DNA of 64,000 nucleotides from contig CANMAW010000004.1 of the NCBI GenBank assembly GCA_947495915.1, forward strand, positions 310,001-374,000, read 5' to 3'. This stretch comes from Maribacter algarum (ex Lu et al. 2025) (nom. illeg.) (GTDB lineage: Bacteria > Bacteroidota > Bacteroidia > Flavobacteriales > Flavobacteriaceae). The notes under the pieces were generated by a model. It saw only the letters and a list, made by a program, of their open reading frames with translations. It had not been told where the DNA came from and searched no databases. Shown here one piece after another: positions 20,451 to 28,771 of this stretch. The number at the start of each line of letters is the position of its first letter. The stretch's first letter is position 1. Both the position numbers and the translations under genes were made by a program.

Positions 20451-20524
20451 TGCATGACAATTTAATTGAAAGTTTCAGATATTTTAGACCTTTGAGAATA
20501 CCTAGTTAAAAAACTTGAATCAAT

Positions 20525-21436
20525 ATGAAACTTGCCGCTATAGATATCGGGTCGAATGCCATAAGACTTCAGGTCGTAAAGGTTTACGAAGATGAGGACT
20601 TAGTCAGTTTTAAGAATCTACAATTATTACGATTTCCGTTGCGATTGGGGCATGATGTGTTTTCGCGCGGGGAAATTTCCCCCTTGACCAAGGAGAAATT
20701 CATAAAACTGATGAGCATCTTTAAACATCTGATCGACCTTTATGAAGTAGAGGATTATTTTGCAGTCGCCACATCGGCGATGCGAGAGGCAGTTAATGGA
20801 AAAGAGATAAGCCAACATATTCTGGAAGAGGTAGGCTTAAAGATAAATATCATAACCGGCAAGAAGGAAGCCAGCATATTGAATAAGGCGATAAGGCCTA
20901 CTTTAAAAAATCGCAGATATGTACATATTGATGTTGGGGGTGGCAGTACCGAGCTAAATTTAATTGAAGGCGGTCAATTGGTGCAGGGGCGTTCCTTTAA
21001 AATAGGATCCGTGCGTGAATTGACCTCTAAAGAACGGAGTGCGGTTTTTACTTCAATGAAGAAATGGATTAACTCCACGTCATTTCGCAAATCAAAAAAT
21101 ATCGTTGGAATAGGCACAGGTGGTAACATCAACCGGCTTTATGGACTTGCCAACAAAGCTTCGAACATGGCCATATCCTATGCTGAATTAAAGGCATTAC
21201 GTGCCTATGTGAAAGCGTTCACCTATGAAGAGCGAATGTCAATACTAAAGATGAATCCCGATAGGGCCGATGTCATTGTTCCAGCATCTGAAATATATTT
21301 AAGAGTACTCAAAGAAATGGGCAGTGATCAAATCTTGGTACCTAAAGTTGGGCTAAAAGATGGTCTGGCTTATGAACTTTATGAACGAACAACTCGTAAA
21401 AATCTTGATAAAATTGAATATCTAGGTTACTTATAA
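20525..21436 (+). CDS. Ppx/GppA-type exopolyphosphatase or related phosphatase
   Basis: This 303-residue protein has the ASKHA phosphatase fold: AAIDIGSNAIRLQVVKV for phosphate loop 1, ATSAMREAVNG, and HIDVGGGSTELNLIEGG for the second phosphate-binding loop. It matches the short single-domain Ppx/GppA proteins that lack the C-terminal HD part. The family hydrolyses polyphosphate or (p)ppGpp. Such genes usually sit in core regions, yet here one is flanked on both sides by uronate and rhamnose catabolic genes. It is divergent from kduI, with an inverted half-site of the regulon motif facing it. Its substrate is not predictable from the sequence. Confidence 0.85.
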   Translation: MKLAAIDIGSNAIRLQVVKVYEDEDLVSFKNLQLLRFPLRLGHDVFSRGEISPLTKEKFIKLMSIFKHLIDLYEVEDYFAVATSAMREAVNGKEISQHILEEVGLKINIITGKKEASILNKAIRPTLKNRRYVHIDVGGGSTELNLIEGGQLVQGRSFKIGSVRELTSKERSAVFTSMKKWINSTSFRKSKNIVGIGTGGNINRLYGLANKASNMAISYAELKALRAYVKAFTYEERMSILKMNPDRADVIVPASEIYLRVLKEMGSDQILVPKVGLKDGLAYELYERTTRKNLDKIEYLGYL

Positions 21437-21517
21437 ATATCTGGTATAACTGAACAATATATTACGCACAAGTCGGTATTGGCATTAATCTGTGTCACTT
21501 ATTAGAAGATGTTTTGA

Positions 21518-22564
21518 TTATATCGAATTTCTGTCTATAAAATTAAAAGGGTTTTTGACTTTCCCCTCCTCTTTCTCCATAATCATGCGAGCGGCAGTTT
21601 CGCCCATTGCTTTGAAATCGGTTGAGATACAAGTGATGCCCAATAATTGCTTTAAAGGGGTATCATTGTATGATATTACCCCAATATCACTGCCCAATTC
21701 AAATTCTTGATTACGTATCTGATTGACCAAGTTGACAAGATCCGATTCGGTAATAATAATAAATAAATCTCCCTTTTTCAGAATCATATCATCGTAAATT
21801 TCATCAAGCACTTCAAAATCAATGTCGTGCTCAACACAAAATTTGCGAAACCCATGTAATATTCTCTTGGGATAAGGATAGACGGAATTTTCGGGATAAG
21901 CCATAAACAACTTTTCATATTTCGAAATCTTGGCAAATCCTTCTTGCAGCGAATTATAGATGTCGTTCTCAAAATCCTGGTAGATTTCAACGAATGCACC
22001 CTTTATTTCGGCAACTGGATTATCCATAATTACAAGCTTGTTCTTTGGTATCCCATCCAGTGCTTTAACTACCTCAGGGGTAAAACTTACGTGCTTTAAT
22101 TTTTCGGTTTTAAAATGAGGCATGATAACATAATAGTCATAGGCATTCTTGTTTTTTTCCAAAAGATTCAAAAAGAGTTCTTCCTCACAATGGTATATAT
22201 GAAGATCCGTATGTGATGTGCTGCCAATACTATTGACGAAAGAATTATATATCCGCATCTTGTACGAACTCAACTTATTTATCAGGAATAAAATATTGAC
22301 CTTGGAAATCAGTTTAGTTCTTGCAATGTAATATCCTTTTCCCCTGATGGATACGATAACTTTTCGCTCTTTTAATATATTATATGCCTTTTCGACCGTA
22401 TCCCTTGAAAGAAGATACTCCTCACTGAACATGTTTATCGATGGAATCTTGTCATCCATCTTAACGTTCCCTGCAGAAATATTATAAATGATAGCATCCA
22501 CGATCTGTCTGTACTTTGGTACTCGGGAATTCTCATCGATTTTGATGTATTTAAACATTTCCAT
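21518..22564 (-). CDS. GntR-family regulator with LacI-type sugar-binding domain
   Basis: The ATG at 22564 (or 22558) was chosen over the TTG at 22603, because the winged-helix domain begins at once as MFKYIKIDENSRVPKYRQI. The product has about 348 residues. Residues about 5-80 form the GntR helix-turn-helix (PSINMFSEEYLLSRDTVEKAYNIL, ending SIRGKGYYI). The remainder is a periplasmic-binding-protein-like effector domain (KVNILFLINKLSSYKMRIYNSF; GVISYNDTPLKQLLGITCIS; AARMIMEKEEG). It is divergent from the rhamnose operon with 179 bp between them. This is the only transcription factor in the polysaccharide region and is the best candidate to bind the 18-bp motif found at three promoters. Rhamnose or rhamnulose as effector is inferred. 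Confidence 0.88.
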   Translation of the reverse strand: MEMFKYIKIDENSRVPKYRQIVDAIIYNISAGNVKMDDKIPSINMFSEEYLLSRDTVEKAYNILKERKVIVSIRGKGYYIARTKLISKVNILFLINKLSSYKMRIYNSFVNSIGSTSHTDLHIYHCEEELFLNLLEKNKNAYDYYVIMPHFKTEKLKHVSFTPEVVKALDGIPKNKLVIMDNPVAEIKGAFVEIYQDFENDIYNSLQEGFAKISKYEKLFMAYPENSVYPYPKRILHGFRKFCVEHDIDFEVLDEIYDDMILKKGDLFIIITESDLVNLVNQIRNQEFELGSDIGVISYNDTPLKQLLGITCISTDFKAMGETAARMIMEKEEGKVKNPFNFIDRNSI

Positions 22565-22674
22565 GATAGGATTATTAGTTTCTTGACACTCAATTCTCTT
22601 CAAACAAATAAAAGGATTTAAGCGAACATTTGTGCAAAGCTGGTGAAATTATTTTTCTATATTGAAAACTTGTG

Positions 22675-22719
22675 CGGTACAGTACAGGATACAAAGATTT
22701 CTAACATCTTTTATTTTCG
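22675..22719 (+). promoter_or_regulatory. rha operon promoter and regulon motif, site C
   Basis: The motif CGGTACAGTACAGGATAC (22675-22692) is followed by 19 bp and then TATTTTCG (22712-22719), one base off the TAnnTTTG consensus. The operon start codon lies 24 bp further on. No TTTG is present at the usual -33 position; the motif occupies it. This is the layout also seen at sites A and B. Confidence 0.6.
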
Positions 22720-22743
22720 CTAGCAAATGCAATAATTTTACCG

Positions 22744-24849
22744 ATGAAAGATACTATACAGCAATTTAAATACGTCGATTACCTCTGGGACGAAAAGAAG
22801 GCAGCAAGTCTTGGTGATAATCAAGTAGAACTTTTTCTTTACCGTTCAAATATTCTAGGAGCAGATCTTAGAATAACGAACTATGGTGGTGGCAATACGA
22901 GCTGCAAGACTATTGAAAAAGACCCACTGACAAATGCCGATGTCGAGGTCATGTGGATCAAAGGATCTGGTGGTGACATCGGCACTTTGACTAAAGCAGG
23001 TATTGCAGGGCTTTACACCGATAGACTGAGAAACCTTAAAAATGTGTACGGTGGTTTAGAAGATGAAGACCGCATGGTGAGCTTGTTCAATCATTGTATT
23101 TATGATTTAGATAGCCGGGCACCTTCGATAGATACGCCTTTGCACGGCTTATTACCATTCAAGCATATAGACCACTTACATCCCGATGCCCTTATCGCAG
23201 TTGCTGCCGCAAAAAATAGTGAAAAAGTGACCCATGAAATTTGGGGCGATACCATGGGGTGGGTGCCTTGGCAGCGTCCTGGTTTCGACTTGGGCCTTCA
23301 ATTAGAAAAATGCCTTAACGACAACCCAGGAATTCGAGGAATCGTTTTGGGAAGCCACGGACTTTTTACTTGGGGAGATACGTCATATGAATGTTATATG
23401 AATAGTCTCGAAGTCATCGAAATGGCTTCGGATTACATCGAAAATAAAATCAAGGAAAACGGTAGCGTCTTCGGGGGGCAGAAAGTTGACAGCTTACCCG
23501 CTGAAGACCGTCGAGACAAAGCGGCACAATTGATGCCAATGTTGCGGGGCCTCTGCTCCTCACAGAACAGAATGATCGGTCATTTCAATGATAGCGATGT
23601 AGTGTTGGAATACATCAATAGCAATGATCTGGAACGTTTGGCACCAATGGGCACATCATGTCCCGACCATTTTTTGAGGACAAAAATTCAGCCGTTGGTA
23701 CTTCAGTTGGACGCCGATGAAGATCTTTCCAAAACGGAGGCCATTCTTGTTAAACTGAAACCTGCTTTTGAGGAGTATCGAAAAGAATATCAAGAATACT
23801 ATGATAAACATAAGCGTGACAATAGCCCAGCGGTAAGAGATGCCAATCCGGTCATTATCATATATCCAGGTGTAGGGATGTTCAGCTTTGCCAAAAACAA
23901 GCAGACAGCCCGCGTGGCCAACGAATTTTACGTCAATGCCATCAACGTAATGCGAGGCGCAGAGGCCATTACCGAATACACTTCATTACCCAGACAAGAG
24001 GCTTTCGATATCGAATATTGGTTATTGGAAGAGGCAAAATTACAGCGCATGCCCAAAGAGAAACCTTTGTCTAGAAAAGTAGCGGTTGTTACCGGGGCTG
24101 GCGGAGGTATCGGCAAGGCGATTGCCGACAAATTGGCCGAAGAAGGTGCAAATGTGGTTCTTACTGACATAGCAGAGAATAGGCTTCAGGATGGGGTGGC
24201 AACCTATGCCAGGGATACAGCCAGTTATGCGGTTTGCGACGTTACAAAAAGTGATTCAATCGCCGAGGCCTATAAAAAAGCATGTTTGGAATTCGGTGGC
24301 GTAGATATTGTTGTACATAGTGCCGGTCTGGCCATTTCCAAACCACTGGAAGAGACCACTGAAAAAGATTGGGACATTCTTCAAAACGTATTGGTAAAAG
24401 GACAGTTTGAATTGGCCAAACAGGCAGTTACGATCATGCGACAACAAGATTTGGGTGGCGATTTTATCAGTATCGCAAGTAAAAACGGTTTGGTCTCAGG
24501 ACCTAATAATGTAGCGTACGGAACTGCAAAAGCGGCCCAACAGCACATGGCCCGATTGCTGGCCGCTGAGTTGGGTGGTGATAAAGTACGAGTGAATACC
24601 GTCAACCCGGATGGGGTAATCGTGGGCAGCAAGATTTGGGAAGGCGATTGGGCGGAAGGCCGTGCCAAGGCTTATGGAATATCAGTTGATGAACTTCCTG
24701 CTCACTATGCAAAGCGTAATCTGTTAAACGAAATCATTTATCCTGAGGATATTGCCAACGGGGTCTTTGCCTGTGTCGGCATATTGGATAAAACTACGGG
24801 AAATATTATCAATGTTGATGGCGGAATGGCCAACGCGTTTGTACGATAG
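22744..24849 (+). CDS. rhaEW: Bifunctional rhamnulose-1-phosphate aldolase / L-lactaldehyde dehydrogenase
   Basis: This 701-residue fusion combines an N-terminal class II aldolase/adducin-type domain (residues about 20-420) with a C-terminal short-chain dehydrogenase (about 435-700). The aldolase part shows ITNYGGGNTSCKT, MWIKGSGGDIGTL, the metal-binding region PLHGLLPFKHIDHLHPDAL and GIVLGSHGLFTWGD. The SDR part shows VTGAGGGIGKAIADKLAEEG, AYGTAKAAQQHM (YxxxK) and NIINVDGGMANAF. The aldolase splits L-rhamnulose-1-phosphate into dihydroxyacetone phosphate and L-lactaldehyde. The dehydrogenase oxidises the aldehyde to L-lactate. It is the first gene of the operon, directly behind the site C promoter. 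Confidence 0.93.
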   Translation: MKDTIQQFKYVDYLWDEKKAASLGDNQVELFLYRSNILGADLRITNYGGGNTSCKTIEKDPLTNADVEVMWIKGSGGDIGTLTKAGIAGLYTDRLRNLKNVYGGLEDEDRMVSLFNHCIYDLDSRAPSIDTPLHGLLPFKHIDHLHPDALIAVAAAKNSEKVTHEIWGDTMGWVPWQRPGFDLGLQLEKCLNDNPGIRGIVLGSHGLFTWGDTSYECYMNSLEVIEMASDYIENKIKENGSVFGGQKVDSLPAEDRRDKAAQLMPMLRGLCSSQNRMIGHFNDSDVVLEYINSNDLERLAPMGTSCPDHFLRTKIQPLVLQLDADEDLSKTEAILVKLKPAFEEYRKEYQEYYDKHKRDNSPAVRDANPVIIIYPGVGMFSFAKNKQTARVANEFYVNAINVMRGAEAITEYTSLPRQEAFDIEYWLLEEAKLQRMPKEKPLSRKVAVVTGAGGGIGKAIADKLAEEGANVVLTDIAENRLQDGVATYARDTASYAVCDVTKSDSIAEAYKKACLEFGGVDIVVHSAGLAISKPLEETTEKDWDILQNVLVKGQFELAKQAVTIMRQQDLGGDFISIASKNGLVSGPNNVAYGTAKAAQQHMARLLAAELGGDKVRVNTVNPDGVIVGSKIWEGDWAEGRAKAYGISVDELPAHYAKRNLLNEIIYPEDIANGVFACVGILDKTTGNIINVDGGMANAFVR

Positions 24850-24872
24850 ATCGTTAAGTTAGTTTTTTAAGT

Positions 24873-24902
24873 CTTCCATGGGCTCTACTATACCCATGGA
24901 AG
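24873..24902 (+). promoter_or_regulatory. Perfect 10-bp hairpin between rhaEW and rhaI
   Basis: CTTCCATGGG and CCCATGGAAG form a perfect stem around a 10-base loop, followed by TTTATTTT. It lies 24 bp after the rhaEW stop and 32 bp before the rhaI start. It could be a partial terminator or an mRNA processing or stability element that sets different levels of the first gene and the rest. Confidence 0.55.
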
Positions 24903-24933
24903 TTTATTTTCAACCTTAATTTCATAAAATCAC

Positions 24934-26214
24934 ATGAGAATAGATAAAAGTCAACTTGACGATATCAATAAAAAAAATGAAGTTCATCACCGCGAACACT
25001 TCGATTTTTTGGCTGACCGTCTTGCCAAAAATGGTAATGATGTTGAGGGTATTCTGAAAAAACTGTCCGATTTTCAGGTGGCTATACCGAGCTGGGCGTT
25101 GGGTGCGGGAGGAACGCGATTTGGGCGCTTCGGATTTCAGGGTGAGCCTTCAAATCTAGAACAGAAAATAGATGATGTAGGTATTTTGCATACACTAACT
25201 CAGACTGCCGGAGCAATCTCATTGCATATTCCATGGGATGTGCCAAAAGATTATGAGGCAATCAAAGAGTTAGCAAATTCACATAATATCATCTTTGACG
25301 CTGTTAATTCCAATACTTTTCAAGATCAAAAAAACGCAAAAGAAAGCTACAAGTTCGGATCGTTGAGTAACACCAGTAAAGCAGTTCGTGAACAGGCCAT
25401 TGAACACAATACAGATGTAATAAAAATCGGTGACAAACTAGGTTCAAAAAGCTTGACCGTCTGGTTGGCCGACGGTTCCAATTTCCCAGGACAGTCTAAC
25501 TTTCAGAACGCGCTTCAGTATACCGAAGATAGCCTAAAGGATATCTACAAAGCTCTACCCGATGACTGGAAACTTTTAATCGAGTATAAACCGTACGAGC
25601 CTAATTTCTATAGCACTGTAATCCAAGATTGGGGCACATCTTTTATGTTGGCCAATGCCTGTGGCGACAAAGCATATACCTTAGTCGATTTGGGGCATCA
25701 TCTGCCCAATACCAATATAGAACAGATTGTTTCTACTTTGATGCTAAAAGGAAAGTTGGGCGGTTTCCATTTCAATGACAGTAAATATGGTGATGATGAT
25801 CTCACTGTAGGGAGTGTTAAACCTTATGCGCTTTTCTTGATTTTCAATGCCTTGGTCTATGGCATGGAAAACAATACTCAGAACCCATACCCTGCATGGA
25901 TGATCGATGCCAGTCACAATATCAAAGATCCTTTGGAAGATTTGATTCAATCTTTAGAAGCCATTCAGGAAGCCTACGCAAAAGCCCTTCTAGTTGATCA
26001 AAGCCTTTTGAAAAAAGCACAGGAAAACCATGACGTAGTCAAATGCCAAGAAATTCTTCAAGATGCCTATCGAACCGATGTTAGACCATTTCTCGAAAAA
26101 GCAAGATTACACCGTGGCGGGGCAATAAGTCCCATCAATGCCTATCGTTCTTTAAAGGTGAGGCAAAGACTAATTGATGAAAGAGGGGCCGATTCGGTAG
26201 CTACAGGACTATAA
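24934..26214 (+). CDS. rhaI: L-rhamnose isomerase, RhaI type
   Basis: This 426-residue TIM-barrel sugar isomerase matches the Pseudomonas-type RhaI in length and order, not the RhaA type. Visible active-site strands include SLTVWLADGSNFPGQ, LIEYKPYEPNFYSTV (metal-ligand Glu), LVDLGHHLPNTNIEQ (Asp/His) and GGFHFNDSKYGDDDLTVGS (His and Asp ligands). It interconverts L-rhamnose and L-rhamnulose in the cytoplasm, normally with a divalent metal ion. It is second in the operon, followed at 10 bp by the kinase gene. The gene name rests on family shape plus the complete pathway around it. Confidence 0.92.
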   Translation: MRIDKSQLDDINKKNEVHHREHFDFLADRLAKNGNDVEGILKKLSDFQVAIPSWALGAGGTRFGRFGFQGEPSNLEQKIDDVGILHTLTQTAGAISLHIPWDVPKDYEAIKELANSHNIIFDAVNSNTFQDQKNAKESYKFGSLSNTSKAVREQAIEHNTDVIKIGDKLGSKSLTVWLADGSNFPGQSNFQNALQYTEDSLKDIYKALPDDWKLLIEYKPYEPNFYSTVIQDWGTSFMLANACGDKAYTLVDLGHHLPNTNIEQIVSTLMLKGKLGGFHFNDSKYGDDDLTVGSVKPYALFLIFNALVYGMENNTQNPYPAWMIDASHNIKDPLEDLIQSLEAIQEAYAKALLVDQSLLKKAQENHDVVKCQEILQDAYRTDVRPFLEKARLHRGGAISPINAYRSLKVRQRLIDERGADSVATGL

Positions 26215-26224
26215 TTTAATTACA

Positions 26225-27595
26225 ATGAAAACCAAAGTAACAGCCGTTTTCGACATTGGCAGAACCAACAAAAAGTTCTTTCTTTTTGATAGGGATTTCC
26301 ATGAAGTCTATCGCGAATACATCCGATTTGACGAAATAGAGGACGAAGATGGGTATCCAACCGAAAATCTGGAAGCTTTGGCAAACTGGGCAAAAGAAGT
26401 ATTCGATAGAATGTTGAACGCTGAAGAATATGATATTGAGGCCCTAAATTTCTCTTGTTATGGGGCCAGTTTAGTACACATTGACCAAGACGGTAAAGCA
26501 CTCACTCCGCTCTATAATTACATGAAGCCTTTAACAGATGAGGTTTATAATTCCTTCTATACCAAATATGGTCCTGAAAATGAAATTTCAAGAGTGACCG
26601 GCTCTCCAAAATTAGGGATGTTGAATACGGGCATGCACTTATATTGGCTTAAATATGCCAAGCCAGAAGTTTTTAAAAAAATAAAATATTCATTACATCT
26701 TCCGCAATACCTCAGTTACCTATTCACTGGTGTTCCTGTTAGTGAATACTCAAGCATAGGTTGCCATACACTACTTTGGGATTATGAAAAGAAAGACTAT
26801 CATTCATGGGTACATGAAGAAGGGTTACAGGGAAAATTGCCACCTATCGTTTCTTCCAGGGAAACAATCCCTGTAAAATATATGGGGAAAACGATTCAAA
26901 TGGGAGCCGGTATTCACGATAGCTCTTCAGCCTTACTACCTTATATCAGAAGCATTTCCAAATCATTTTTGTTGGTTTCGACCGGTACTTGGAGTATATC
27001 TATTAACCCCTTCAACAAGGGAATGCTTACATTGAACGATATTGAGAGCGACTCGCTCTTTAATATGAGAATAGATGGCAGCCCCGTCAAGGTTTCCAGA
27101 TTGTTCCTTGGCAATGAATACAAGCTTCAGGTCAAGGCCCTGTCCGAACGTTATAATGTTTCGGAGGAATATCATAAAACCGTGAAGTTTGATCAGGATA
27201 CTTTTTTTGAGATCAACAAAGACTTCGTTCACATGTTCAAATGGTCGAGTATTTCTTCCGAGGATATGCCAAGAGAAACAAAAATTCCATATGATAAATT
27301 CGAGCATGCCTATCATCAACTGATGTTGGAACTTGTCTTGTTGCAAGAAAAAAGTATAAGAGCGGCCATTGGCAATGAAAAAATAGAAAGACTTTATGTA
27401 GATGGGGGATTTAGCGACAATGAAGTCTACATTCAACTACTTTCCCAGTACTTAATAAATATGAAACTTAGAACCACGGATTCTTCCTTAGGTTCGGCTT
27501 TAGGTGCGGCCATTGTGATTTCAGATGTAACTTTGGAATCCAAATTCTTAAAAAAGAACTATGCCGTAAAAAAACACAAGTCATTAATCTTATAA
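26225..27595 (+). CDS. FGGY-family carbohydrate kinase, probable L-rhamnulokinase
   Basis: This 456-residue cytoplasmic kinase starts with the ATPase phosphate-1 loop AVFDIGRTNKKFFLFD. It carries a LSTGTWSISINPFN segment (written here as SFLLVSTGTWSISIN) and LYVDGGFSDNEVYIQLL near the end, both typical of FGGY kinases of the rhamnulokinase type. It phosphorylates L-rhamnulose to rhamnulose-1-phosphate, the substrate of the adjacent aldolase. It sits 10 bp after rhaI and 12 bp before the lactate dehydrogenase gene. Assignment to rhamnulose rather than another ketose depends on the operon. Confidence 0.88.
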   Translation: MKTKVTAVFDIGRTNKKFFLFDRDFHEVYREYIRFDEIEDEDGYPTENLEALANWAKEVFDRMLNAEEYDIEALNFSCYGASLVHIDQDGKALTPLYNYMKPLTDEVYNSFYTKYGPENEISRVTGSPKLGMLNTGMHLYWLKYAKPEVFKKIKYSLHLPQYLSYLFTGVPVSEYSSIGCHTLLWDYEKKDYHSWVHEEGLQGKLPPIVSSRETIPVKYMGKTIQMGAGIHDSSSALLPYIRSISKSFLLVSTGTWSISINPFNKGMLTLNDIESDSLFNMRIDGSPVKVSRLFLGNEYKLQVKALSERYNVSEEYHKTVKFDQDTFFEINKDFVHMFKWSSISSEDMPRETKIPYDKFEHAYHQLMLELVLLQEKSIRAAIGNEKIERLYVDGGFSDNEVYIQLLSQYLINMKLRTTDSSLGSALGAAIVISDVTLESKFLKKNYAVKKHKSLIL

Positions 27596-27607
27596 TAAAC
27601 TATCCAA

Positions 27608-28759
27608 ATGGCCAATGAATTCAATTCAGCTTACCCTTCAATGGACGATTTGAGAAACAAGGCCATGCAACGCATTCCCAAGTTTGCTTTTGAATATTTG
27701 GATGGGGGCTGCAATGAAGATGTCAGTATTTCTAGAAATACTGCTGAAATCCGTGAAGTACAGCTACAGCCCAGATACCTAAGAAATAATGGTGTCAGTT
27801 CGACTAAAACCAAGGTCTTGGGCATGGAATTCGACGCACCATTTGGCATCGCCCCTGTTGGTCTTCAAGGCCTGATGTGGCCCAATTCCCCAGAGATTTT
27901 GGCCAAAGCGGCATTTAAACATAACATCCCGTTTATACTCAGCACGGTCACTACAATGAGCATCGAAAGAGCAAGTGAATTGACCGAGGGTAATGCTTGG
28001 TTTCAACTGTACAATCCTGCCGAAGATAGCTTGCGGGATGACATTATTAAACGTGCCGAAGCTGCAGAATGCCCTGTTCTGGTATTGCTTTGCGACGTGC
28101 CCACCTTTGGGTATCGTCCTAGGGATATACGCAACGGTTTGGCCCTACCCCCAAAAATGTCGTTGACCAATATTTTACAGATTCTGGGTAAGCCGACCTG
28201 GGCTCTTAATACCTTGAAATATGGTCAACCCACTTTTGAAACTTTAAAACCCTATACCCCCGAAGGGCTCAATTTAAAACAGTTGGGCCAATTTATGGAC
28301 AAAACTTTTTCCGGTCGTCTCAACGAAGAACGAATAAAGCCGATTCGTGATAAATGGAAGGGAAAATTAGTGTTAAAAGGGGTGGCATCGGAACAAGATA
28401 CCGAAGACGCCATTCGAATGGGTTTTGACGGCATCATCGTTTCCAATCATGGCGGAAGGCAGTTGGATGCGGCACAATCCACCATAAATTCCCTCGCGGA
28501 AATCACTGCTAACTACAGCGGTCAAATTGAGATAATGATGGATAGTGGTCTACGATCTGGACCGGACATAGCGAGAACCATGGCCTGTGGAGCCAAATTT
28601 ACATTTATGGGTAGGTCTTTTTTATATGGATGCGGTGCTTTGGGAAATAAAGGTGGAGACCATACCATTTCGATGTTGAAAACACAGTTTAAACAGGTTA
28701 TGGATCAATTGTGCTGCGAACGGGTGGAAGATTTACCAAAACATCTCATTACCAATTAA
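27608..28759 (+). CDS. lldD: FMN-dependent alpha-hydroxy-acid oxidase / L-lactate dehydrogenase
   Basis: This 383-residue protein of the LldD/glycolate-oxidase family has an early KFAFEYLDGGCNEDVSISRN block, GIAPVGLQGLMWP, WFQLYNP, and the phosphate- and FMN-binding end GIIVSNHGGRQLDAA (His as catalytic base, Arg substrate-binding) with DSGLRSGPDIARTMACGA. It would oxidise L-lactate to pyruvate and pass electrons to the quinone pool. Because the preceding rhaEW gene makes L-lactate from lactaldehyde, this gene completes the rhamnose route to pyruvate. A related 2-hydroxy acid is possible as substrate. It lies 12 bp from both neighbours. Confidence 0.88.
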   Translation: MANEFNSAYPSMDDLRNKAMQRIPKFAFEYLDGGCNEDVSISRNTAEIREVQLQPRYLRNNGVSSTKTKVLGMEFDAPFGIAPVGLQGLMWPNSPEILAKAAFKHNIPFILSTVTTMSIERASELTEGNAWFQLYNPAEDSLRDDIIKRAEAAECPVLVLLCDVPTFGYRPRDIRNGLALPPKMSLTNILQILGKPTWALNTLKYGQPTFETLKPYTPEGLNLKQLGQFMDKTFSGRLNEERIKPIRDKWKGKLVLKGVASEQDTEDAIRMGFDGIIVSNHGGRQLDAAQSTINSLAEITANYSGQIEIMMDSGLRSGPDIARTMACGAKFTFMGRSFLYGCGALGNKGGDHTISMLKTQFKQVMDQLCCERVEDLPKHLITN

Positions 28760-28771
28760 AACCAACTTAAA

